Translations under genes and position numbers: made by a program
NCBI GenBank assembly: GCA_963931865.1
Contig: OZ007507.1
Location: 14,814,450 to 14,878,449 of the forward strand
DNA length: 64,000 nucleotides
Direction of reading: 5' to 3'
DNA from: Axinella damicornis
Taxonomy: Eukaryota; Porifera; Demospongiae; Axinellida; Axinellidae
Shown here: piece after piece, positions 48,546-58,080 of the stretch
How positions within the stretch are numbered: position 1 is the stretch's first letter
Layout: each line of letters begins with the position of its first letter
The notes under the pieces: model-generated
The model's database searches: none
Told to the model about the DNA's origin: nothing
Seen by the model: only the letters and a program-made list of their open reading frames with translations

Positions 48546-51500
48546 TTAGTTTTGCACTGGTCCATATGCAATGTTCTCCCTCAGTTCAATGTGAGTGGGA
48601 TCAACAGTTCGCTTCTGTGCAACAATGTCCTCATACAATGGAGCTGGCTGTTGCTTCTGCTGTTTGCGGGCTATAGTCAGGGAGTAAAACTTTTGACATT
48701 TCTTCCTCACAGCACAGTAGTGTACCACAGCACCAATCACTGCTCCAGTGATGAGTGAAACAGCAATGGAGACGACTGCTGTGACAGCAACACTGGTGGA
48801 ACATGAGCCACAGGTACTTCCTGCATCGACAGAATGTATTGACAGAATGTATTGATCCCATCGATTGATGCACTATCAATGAAGTTTTACTAGTAAAGCA
48901 TGACTGTAGCTATTGACTATGGACTGTCTCAAACATTGGAGCTAGCATTAGGCATACTTTCTACCTCCCTGTTAAGAGAGCTACTGTACTTTCTCTACCT
49001 GTTGGCGTTGGCACTGGCTCTGGTGTTGGCACTGGCAACGTTGTGGTCACCATGCTGCACACCACCTGGGAGGGGTCTGGACTCCACCTCCCACTCTCCA
49101 TACACACAGCCCTTGAGCTTGATGGAGCAAACCCTGACTGCCGACACTGGTAGAATATCACTGAGCTCACTCTGGTACTGCAGTACTGCACAATCACCTC
49201 ACTGGATGCATTGCTGGGAACTCCACAGTCAACATCACTAGCTGTATGGAAACCAATGAGTGACTACAGTAAGACACTTCAGAAGGGAATGACCCAGCTG
49301 CTTATTGATCTAGATCTCCAAAATCTTTACGATGGTAGCAAGAAAATCTGCCACACATGGAGGACTGTCACAACAACTAAATCACCAGTCATTAAATTTC
49401 AAGGCAGATGTTACTGTGTGAAAGCAAACATCATGGAAGTTTCAGCATGCTGAGGATTTTCAGCATATAATTATTGTTGGAAATTGACAGTCATATTTTG
49501 TCAATGATGACATTCCCACGTGTTAATCCTTCTTATGCAATATAGCTATGACTTCTGCTAAGGTATTAATATTGCAGAGCATTGTGTGTTTTTACTAACT
49601 GAATATCATTAGTAGTAATCCCTAAGCTTGTCAATGAGTATGTGAAGTTACACACTACTGGTATCTGCAGTTCTTTATCTCCCCATTACACATGAGAGTG
49701 GCAGGATCTGGGGTCCAGATACCGTCTACTGTACCATCTGATGTACAATTTGCCCTCATCCTCCCAGCTGGAACAAACCCTGGGGCACACATGAAGAAGA
49801 TCTCTGCACCACCCAGTGTGCTCTGATATGGCTCAATAAAGCCATTCCGAGGGCCAATGGGCATCCCACAGTTGACTGGAAGGAAGAATGTGATGACAGT
49901 GGTATATTATAATACAAACAGAGAAGGTTAAATTATGCAGGTAAGAAGTATTAGCTACATGCTTTGATAATAATTGGGGAGGAGTGATGCAGGTGTTGGA
50001 TTAATATGTACGGAGGCAGAACCAGACCACCGACTCCTTTCTCATCTGTCTTTCTCCATGTTTGGACTTTCTGGCTGTTATCTCACCTATTGTCTCCATT
50101 ACACATCATGCTATGTATAACATTTCTCTTCTGCATCTTTATTCCTTATAAGAAGTTGATCCGTCCTTTCCCGCTGGTACACTCCAGCACAATTGTGCTT
50201 GTGATGCATTTCCACATTCAATTACCTGATCAACTTTCCGGAAGCCAGTTTCAGCACTTTTGAATACCCATATTGCATGTGATTGACATCAAGCCCTATT
50301 CACCATATTAAACATACCTAAAGAACAACCTAAAGCAGCAGGGTTTGGACTCCACCCACTGCCAGTGCACACAGACATCATCCTCTCCTCAGGAACCAGA
50401 CCCGGGTCACAGCTGTAGAACACCACTGAACCCTCTGTTGTGTTAGTGTAGGTGTCCAAAGAGCCATTCCGTGGGGCAGGAGGTGCGCCACAGTCAACTA
50501 GAGTTGGAGATATTCAATCCTTTTAGCCATGCAGGTGAAAACTATTACTTAAACAAGTAATAAAAAACGTTAAAAATGTAGCAGGATGTAGGGATACCAA
50601 AACGGCAAAAAGTAAGGAAACAAGAGGGGTGATCGAACATAACAGTGAAGTATACAACCCCCCCCCCCCCTACAGAGATCTTCTTCCATATACATGTACA
50701 ATGAAAAAAGATATGTAGTATGAAGAGTCTTCCTTAGTATGGTGCATACAAAGAACCGTAGAGGGAAACAGGGACATCCTATAAGATCGAGTACAAAACT
50801 GTCTGAGATACTGCGAGCAAGAATGAAATTCTGATCGTCTTTTGCTGCTTTCAGACGTTTGCCGGTGGAGCACAGTGTATGCAGGTATAGGTGGGTGTCT
50901 ACATTCGGTGGAATGGAATGGTGGAATGGAATACTGGAACAGAATAGCTACATGCGCAGAAATTTTTTTTTCATGTGTTGATGTCTGTCAGTTCAGCAGC
51001 TGTTTAGGAGGTCTGATCAATGGAGAAAGACGAAGCACGCGGCAGCACTGACTCTCCTATTGTCATTGACAGTGACGAAAGTTGTAGTCAGAGCTCCCCA
51101 GTGAAGATTGTACCTGGGCAAAAATTCAGGTAAGCTCGTTGGTACTGACTAGTCTTTGTGAGCGACTTCATAGAGCCTTGGACTGTTGTCCGCCCTTGTT
51201 TGCTAACAGGCTGGTACTGTTGGATACCAGCCTGTTAGCAAACAAGAGCGGACAACAGTCCAAGGCTCTATGAAATCGCTCACAAAGACTAGTCAGTACC
51301 AACGAGCTTACCTGAACTTTTGCCCAGGTACAATCTTCACTGGGGAGCTCTGACTACAACTTTCGTCACTGTCAATGACAATAGGAGAGTCAGTGCTGCC
51401 GCGTGCTTCGTCTTTCTCCATTGATCAGACCTCCTAAACAGCTGCTGAACTGACAGACATCAACACATAAAAAAAACTGTTCTGCGCATGTAGCTATTCC

Positions 51501-54500
51501 ATTCCAGTATTCCATTCCACCATTCCATTATACCATTCCATTCCACAGAATGTAGACACCCGGTATAGGTCAGCTAGTTGTAACAAGAGAGACCACATGC
51601 TATGTACAACTGGAGGGGACAGAAACAAGACCAATGTAGCTACAGCTATTCTTTAAGGTTACGGGATACCCAATAACTAATTAGGTAATTAAGTGGGCGT
51701 GACTTCCTGCATTGGGCCAATTAAATGGGCGTGACTTCCTGTACGCATGCGCCTAACCAAGGCAGCTGCTGTCCTGCCATAGTGAAGACGTGTTCATGAT
51801 GGCCACTGATTTTCGATGTCAAACGTCTTCGCTGCCGTTCAGTGTAGGGTGTGCGCTGTTACCGCGAGTGAAAGTGAGGTACCTGTTGCAGTGCCAGAGG
51901 CAGCTGAACAGCGATAGTCGGCTCTTTCCGTGAAGTAGTACGTGCTGAAAGGGGGACGGTTTGACCTCTGTGACTTCCACTTTCGACTTCCGTCGATTCT
52001 ATCTCTCATCGTAGACCTCCCCGGGACTTTCACTATGGTCTCTGTCACCACTATCGGCAAGGTAGGTCTCGATAAAGTACGATTTGTGCTCTGAATGTCC
52101 CTTTCTATCTGCAAAATTTGACGTCAAAAATCCTTGTAACAGAGTCGTACGATAACTGCACGCAGTGCATGTGCCCTAGCGCTTATACCGCTAATGTCTG
52201 CAGCATCCAATGGTACATCTCTTGTACTTCATAGTGCGTGGGCCTTGCTTACTAGGGTGAGCCAGAATGAGCTCCACATTAGTTTTAAAACTAGGAAGTC
52301 CCGCCCACTTAATTAATCACCCATTAATTACATTTGGGTATCCCGGAACCTTAAGGTTACGGGATACTCGTGCGCGCGCCGTGCGAAATGTATTGGGAAA
52401 TCTATACTTAAGCTCGCTAACCAAAAATCTCTGGAACGAAGAGCGTGAGCAACTTCATTCTGGCAGTGGAGGTGCGCTGTCACAAGGTGCAGGGCATGAC
52501 GGAAGCTTTTTTTGATAGCATAATCCCTGGCAAACTTATCTGCTGTCTTGCTCAAGAAAAGCGGTAAATACGGCGTTTTGGTGAACTGAACTGCTCGTTT
52601 TTGCACGGCTATACCGCGTATCGGTAAAAGCTTCCGTCATGCCCTGCACCTTGTGACAGCGTACCTTCACCTCCAGAATCAAGTTGCTCACGCTGTTCGT
52701 ACCAGAGATTCTTGGTTAGCAGCTTAAGTATACATCTCCCAATACATTTCGCACGGCGCGCACACGAGTATCCCGTAACCTTAAGTAGACACTCACATGT
52801 GCACAAATGAGTGGCAGGGTCAGGGTTCCACATCCCATCTCCTCCACATGTTGCCATCCTTGTTGTACTTGGAACAAATTGTGAGTTACATGTGAACAAT
52901 ATCTCAGCACCCTCAGTTGTGTTTTGATATGGCTCAATGAAGCCATTCCCAGGGATAGCCGGGTTACTGCAGTTGACTACAGAAGAGGAGGAAGAAATAT
53001 AACTTGTAACTATTACGTAGAGATACCACAGTACAACAAAATCAAAAAGTGTTCCTTCAATATATAGCAGACATGCATGGTACGTCTGGGATAGTATAAC
53101 TACCCCCCCCCCCCCCCCCCCCCCCCCCCACAATAGATCACAATGTGGAAATGTAATACTGCTGATTGCTTTGACCTTACAAATTCAAAGCGGGAAGTGC
53201 TGTGCACTTGCTGGTTTCTAATTGAGTTATGGTACCGATGCACATGCAGCAAACTGCTGTGTACACTACTACACTATAATTGCTCAATTAGAAATCCACC
53301 AAGTGCACAGCACTTCCCACTTTGAATTTGCAAGGTCAACCGCAATCAGCAGTAACAAAAGGTATGGTGATATAGAGCCACATCACTACTATCTTGTCAC
53401 CAATCCATGGACACAAAGTATATGATTCAGTTTCCTAGTCGCTAGAGGACAAAAGTAATTAAACTAGCTTACCAATTCTGATGGTCTCCATGACAGCACT
53501 GCTGCTCCCATTGCAGTTAGTGGCCACTATGCTGACAGTGTGCATCACACTGTAGGACAGGGTATACATAGCACTTGTCCCAGGGATGGTGTCAGAACTG
53601 CCACCCGGAGTGACAGTGATGGTGTAGTTGTCAACTGGAGCCCCACCATCATACACTGGGGGCTGCCACTGTACTGTAAGCATCACATTGTCCCGACCAT
53701 ACTGTTGAACTGTGTAGGAGGGATTCTGTGGAGGAAAGGGAGGACCTGCAAAGAAAAAGGTAGCTGCGTCTATAAATCCAGTGCAGAGATGTACAGCTAG
53801 CTCAAAACCTGTTACAGAGTGTTCACCTTGTATGGTGCAAAGCTTTACTATGATACGTTATCATAAGATCCAACTATAGTTAAGCTCGATACAGCTTTGC
53901 ACCATACAAGGTGTTTGTTCACATGAATGCAACGTCCATAACATGGGGAAAAGATTAAGCCATGATTAAGCACATTTAATAGTCAATCATACAGTCAGTT
54001 CATAGCTACAAGCGCCTGGCCAGCAGGCCTGTTTAAGCAAATCATGGTTAGTTGGTTAAAAATGTGCTATCATGGTTACATCAATCAAGGTTGCTATACA
54101 GGTGATTGGTGATGACATAATTAGAAAAGACCATGACTTATGCAATCCTGTTGTAGCAAGTGTTGTGTGTGTGTCATTGGGGGATAAACACTTGTCTTGA
54201 TAATTGCGTTCCAAAACATAGCATAGCTAGCTAACTAGCTACTCCTCTGAGCTGATGCACTTCTGCCACAGTGACACTCACAGATTACAACCAAATGACT
54301 ATCATACATGCAACATACTCAGTATGCATCGCACCTGCAACATTGAGAGCCTTGATTAATGTCTGAATTGCACTTGCATTTGTTACCCTGCATTCCACCA
54401 CTGTTCCATTCACCCTGGCACTGGCGGTGAACCTGAAGGTGGAGGTCATGTCTGCAAAACTACCCTGTACAGTACCAACATCAGTGAGGATGGCTCGATA

Positions 54501-56451
54501 GTCAAAGACAGAACACTGAACAGCAGAGGAGCGATCACTGCAGGCCAAATCTGTGTTCTCAGGCACAGAAGGTGTGAACTGTAGAACATTCATCTCCATA
54601 ATAAAAGGTGCAGCAACCCACTCAAGACGAATTCCTTGGATCACAGTGCAGGTGTATGTCACCACCTCCCCAGGACAGGCAGCATGCCTCCCATCCACAG
54701 TGGAGGTCAGAGTAACGGCGGCTGCATACAAAGCAATGTAAGCACATATGCAACAGCATGGACTTCTCTACACTGGTGCATGTGCATGCCATTGATGTTT
54801 GTCCATATATAGGAAATGGGTCTAGCTACGATTTTCACAGGAGAGCTTCTCTATCCATTAACCCTGTCATTCTGAAGTTTTGATCATTTGACGTGCTTTA
54901 CATTGACATGTTGTTATCAATGGCTCAGATCATCCAATAAAGTTCATGCAGGTTGCACATATGCATGAAATGCAGAACTAATCGCACATGTACAGAAAGA
55001 ACACCTACCTAGGCTTAGTTGGTCTAGTTTTGCCATAGAGGATTTTAAGGTAAGACTTTTCAGCATTGGTGTCTGTATAGCTAGTATCAGCTGATCTTGA
55101 GGGGCTTGAAACACGATTGCTTGCGGATTGAAGATAGCTATTAGTGTTGTGAACCTTGTCCTTTTTACACTAACCGGTTATTGGAAGCCTCATATTGGAT
55201 ATTGACCGGTTAATTGGCAATGTGGTATGCTATGTCAACTCATCAATAGTAAACTTGTTAGTACAGCTTGCAGCCTTGCAGACCTTTGCAGGTTGGCCGT
55301 GGTGAAAACCCGGACCGGACCGGACCGGACCGGACCGACCGGAAGTAGTAATTAGTGTCTCCACGTGGAGAGAAAATAGCTTACTTGGATCGTGAAGTAG
55401 CCATTGCGAGTAGCCATTGCGGCATTGCCTCGTGCAGGGAAGTCAGAGAGCAGTTTAGTCTCGCGAGTTGGCTGATTTGCACAGTATTTTGAAGCCACGA
55501 AGCGTTAGCGAGGTAGCCGCGCGGGTCCAAGTCTGCCGGTACAGTAGCGACGACGCCGAATTCGAGGACGACTTGAAGGAGGCAACCAGGCATTTGTTGG
55601 CGTTTCACGGTGCTATAGGTAAGTCAGAGAGCTGGGCCAAGCGAGTGTGAGTAATCTATCTACTACAAAAGCATCGAGTACTAGTTATTCTACTCTCCGT
55701 GAGACTCGCGATCGCCCCTTGCTAGCTATAAGCTTGACATAAACGCAACGCTAACTACAAACGCAGTAGCAATACAGACAGTACCTTTGCTGAAGCTCTT
55801 CGGGTCCCTCGAAACTCCTCCGGCAATTGTCTGCAAGTGCTACGTGTAATAGTTAACAAAACATCGAGTAGTTTAGCTAGCGCTAAGTCGCTCTACATTA
55901 ATTATTGCTATTTCCCTTCCGGTCGGTCCGGTCCGGTCCGGTCCGGTCCTGTCCGGGTTTTCACCACGGCCTTGCAGGTTGGTCTCTGAAGGAGGTGATT
56001 GGCATAGAGAGGGTGTCCTAATTCAATCACATCCTCGAGAGACCCCACCTATCTAGTACAGAACTTCAGAAATGCATGTAATGATGGCAATCATGGTTCA
56101 AAACGTACAAAACAGACCATGGTTCCAGTACAGACAATAACTGGCAGTAAGCCAATAATTGATTGGCAGTGTAAATAACTGGTCAATAACCAATTATTGG
56201 CTACAGGTTCACAACACTAATAGCTATACTAACACCAAGACTTTGATCTATTCCAGGAATAGCTACATTGGTTGCTTCTCCTCACCTTTAGCAATGTTTT
56301 TGGCCACACAGGAATAAGACAAGTGATAACCCCAAGAACTCTCACTAGGATTCTATAGTCACACACAAGGATCTGCTAACTTACCTCTGGTGTCCATGAA
56401 TTGGTTCATGTTGACCAGGAAAAGTACACAAAGTGCCTGCCTTGCAGCCAT
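48546..56451 (-). CDS. Paralogue H: Ig/FN3/4xCCP receptor with a mutated splice donor
   Basis: Exons are 56385-56451 signal peptide (MAARQALCVLFLVNMNQFMD); 54335-54721 Ig-like (WVAAPFIME type); 53473-53745 FN3; 52797-52976 CCP1; 50318-50497 CCP2; 49684-49875 CCP3; 48999-49241 CCP4 with a TTTLPVPTPEPVPTPTG stalk; 48546-48820 membrane and tail (YEDI, IAYGPV). With all exons the product is about 598 residues. The donor of CCP3 is GG instead of GT (49682-49683), so this exon may be skipped, which keeps the frame, or read into an early stop. There is no CCP5. Introns are swollen by several transposons (50893-52780 and 55142-56219). With I it forms a third subtype, seen in the Ig and FN3 sequence. 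Confidence 0.78.
50572..50715. repeat. Interspersed repeat, reversed copy in H intron
   Basis: It matches 12308-12455 of the C intron in opposite orientation and is split by a C run at about 50658-50670. Confidence 0.55.
50893..51561. mobile_element. Foldback element with mirrored exon-like sequence
   Basis: The two arms, 50893-51216 and 51225-51561, are near-perfect reverse complements around an 8-base loop. The outer ends read GGGTGTCTACATTC and GAATGTAGACACCC. Each arm has a short open frame (51020-51129 plus strand, 51312-51421 minus strand) starting MEKDEARGSTDSPIVIDSDE and ending at a GTAAGC donor. No transposase frame is visible. Confidence 0.75.
51020..51129 (+). other. Exon-like frame with a SUMO-interaction-type motif
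   Basis: ATG is followed by 36 codons and a clean AG|GTAAGC junction. The peptide has PIVIDSDES, a hydrophobic core followed by acidic and serine residues, which resembles SUMO-interacting motifs. It then has a Ser-rich stretch. It looks like the first coding exon of an unrelated host gene copied into a foldback transposon. The mirror copy at 51312-51421 is nearly identical. No following exon is seen nearby, so it is unlikely to make a protein here. Confidence 0.4.
51657..52350. mobile_element. TTAA-flanked element 1 in H intron
   Basis: The ends GGTTACGGGATACCC and GGGTATCCCGGAACC form an inverted repeat, bounded by TTAA at 51653-51656 and 52351-52354. That suggests piggyBac-type mobilisation. 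A short open frame from 51796 (MMATDFRCQT...) is unrecognised. 694 bp, no transposase. Confidence 0.75.
52355..52780. mobile_element. TTAA-flanked element 2 in H intron (foldback)
   Basis: It shares TTAA 52351-52354 with element 1 and ends at TTAA 52781-52784. The ends GGTTACGGGATACTCGTG and CACGAGTATCCCGTAACC match. Long arms (52355-52517 and 52627-52780) pair. Only the outer 13 bp of the ends are shared with element 1. The right end lies 16 bp from the CCP1 splice donor. Confidence 0.8.
53103..53129. repeat. Poly-C tract in H intron
   Basis: A run of more than 25 C residues between the CCP1 and FN3 exons. Confidence 0.85.
53154..53356. repeat. Foldback repeat in H intron
   Basis: Arms of about 75 bp (53154-53230 and 53280-53356) are reverse complements with few mismatches, for example GGGAAGTGCTGTGCACTT with AAGTGCACAGCACTTCCC. 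It is probably a small foldback transposon. Confidence 0.75.
53825..53912. repeat. 20-bp perfect inverted repeat
   Basis: ACCTTGTATGGTGCAAAGCT at 53825-53844 and its exact reverse complement at 53893-53912 are separated by 48 bp, in the intron between FN3 and Ig of H. Confidence 0.85.
55142..56219. mobile_element. hAT-type non-autonomous element in H intron 1
   Basis: The ends TAGTGTTGTGAACC and GGTTCACAACACTA form a 14-bp inverted repeat. An exact 8-bp duplication ATAGCTAT flanks it (55134-55141, 56220-56227), typical of hAT transposition. Subterminal AACCGGTTA/TAACCAATTATTGG words recur. It contains the younger element at 55295-55971. Confidence 0.88.
55295..55971. mobile_element. Nested element with (CCGGA)n repeat ends
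   Basis: The ends GGCCGTGGTGAAAACCCGG, followed inward by a CCGGA tandem run, are inverted at the other end (CCGGGTTTTCACCACGGCC). TTGCAGGTT is duplicated at 55286-55294 and 55972-55980. Inside is an open stretch from about 55468 to 55618 ending at a GTAAGT donor (reading ...DDAEFEDDLKEATRHLLAFH), which looks like a captured exon. Confidence 0.8.
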
Positions 56452-57130
56452 TCTGAGGTTCAGGGGGAGATTCTGCCAATCCAGGAACACTAAAAGGCAC
56501 AGCAGAAGTATTGATTAGCTAAACAGCCTAACTAGCTAGCTAGCTAGCTGTAGCTAGGCTGGAGTGGCTTTGGGAAGTGTTGTAGCTAGTAGCTATAGCT
56601 CACAACTCCCATTTGAAATTTATTATACACCAACAGTTGAATGGTTGACTGTCAGTGACACCCATCACAGATAACTCACAAAACTCTCCAATCCTAACTG
56701 AGTGATGAGCAACTTCCAAAATCCTAGCTATTTGCTTGCCACTGATAACTACCACACTCCCACCCTATCTAAATAAAGACACTTTTGAAGTAACAACATC
56801 CACCCCCATACATGGCATTTGACTGGTATCTGATAGACGGTGGACTGCCATTGAGAGTATTCATGGCCTTTGAATACTACAAAAACAGTCACTACACCAG
56901 TAGCATTGCTGTCATAGCTAATTATTACTATAGCAACTCAACTGGAGCACTGGACCACTCAAGTGAAGTAGCTATAGTGGACTGGAGTACCAGGGTGCAG
57001 TGCATGGGGTCTACTTTACTACTCACCCCACACATGCAGCTAATTCACAAATCTATCAGGATAGACCATCATGATGATGATGAACATAAACAATCCCAAA
57101 CTGCTTTTTAGTGTTCATACTGCAGTACGA

Positions 57131-57168
57131 CGTACACTATCCCATGCCATGGCATGGGATAGTGTACG
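57131..57168. repeat. Perfect 38-bp palindrome
   Basis: CGTACACTATCCCATGCCA is followed immediately by its reverse complement. Next to it, GTAC and TACTG words continue the symmetry imperfectly. No palindrome is known to me at this place in the other spacers. Confidence 0.9.
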
Positions 57169-57872
57169 TACTGAAGTGATGAATCATCAGCACATGTGTC
57201 ACATGATTACTATAATACTGGTACTGCTAGAATTGGACAGTAGTTAGTGAGCACATCGATCTCAAGGGATTTGACTGCATGCTCTTCGTAAGCTATCCAT
57301 GTTGCTATGGGACCCCATGATCATTGGAGATGATATGCCATACAGCTTAACTGTGCTATGCGGACATTTAGCTACACTCCGGTTTTACATCTCAAATGGT
57401 TGTGCTTACTGGTAGCTATACCAGCATGATCGATTTGCTGTGGCGAGAGTTACTGGCCGCGTTTTTCGTCGCCGGGTCCACTCGAGTCATCTGTGGTCCA
57501 ATCAGACGGTCGATCACAACGCGAGGGAGAGCTGGTGATAGAGGATCTTGTCAATCGAGGACACTGTCAACGGGGTGTACTTGAACGACGGCACCTAGCT
57601 ACGTGTTGCACAGCGCGATTATAGGTTGAAAATTTTCGTGGGTGGAAAATTTCGTGACTTGTCGATGAGTCACGAAAATAACGAAAATTGGCACCCCACG
57701 AAAATAACCCGCTATACGGTATACCTTATTTTATTTCAAATTCTCTGAATCCAGTAATGAAAAACGTCTCACTTCGTCAATATTTATTGATGGATGTATA
57801 ATGCCAGCAGTTTTATCTGTCAGAAGGTCAATGTGACATTCTAGACAATCCTACAAACGTGGGTGGGTGGGT

Positions 57873-57912
<40 letters not shown>
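57873..57912. repeat. 40-nt poly-G run
   Basis: Forty G residues are preceded by GGGTGGGTGGG. A C run of 20 lies about 100 bp further at 58010-58029, within 55 bp downstream of the I stop codon. Confidence 0.9.
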
Positions 57913-58080
57913 CTGGAAAGTATTGCGTCTGAAATGCGTGTGATGATTGTGTAACTGTTAAACTGTCTTAACAGGTGCATGTTTCTTCATGTATGTAAGT
58001 AGCAAACATCCCCCCCCCCCCCCCCCCCCTTGTCTACACCCTTGAATTTATCACTTATAAGTTATATAAAAAAAATTCAA

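Larger units (their letters stand above)
56452..58080. other. Spacer between H and I
   Basis: No family exon. It holds TAGC tandem runs near 56520-56550, a 38-bp palindrome (57131-57168), a repeat with CGAAAATAAC words at about 57620-57725, a 40-G run (57873-57912) and a 20-C run (58010-58029). Confidence 0.65.

Noticed and set aside
56812..57111. 99-codon plus-strand frame starting MAFDWYLIDGG
   Set aside because: It lies in a spacer that is homologous to non-coding spacers upstream of other copies, has no splice sites in phase and no recognisable domain.
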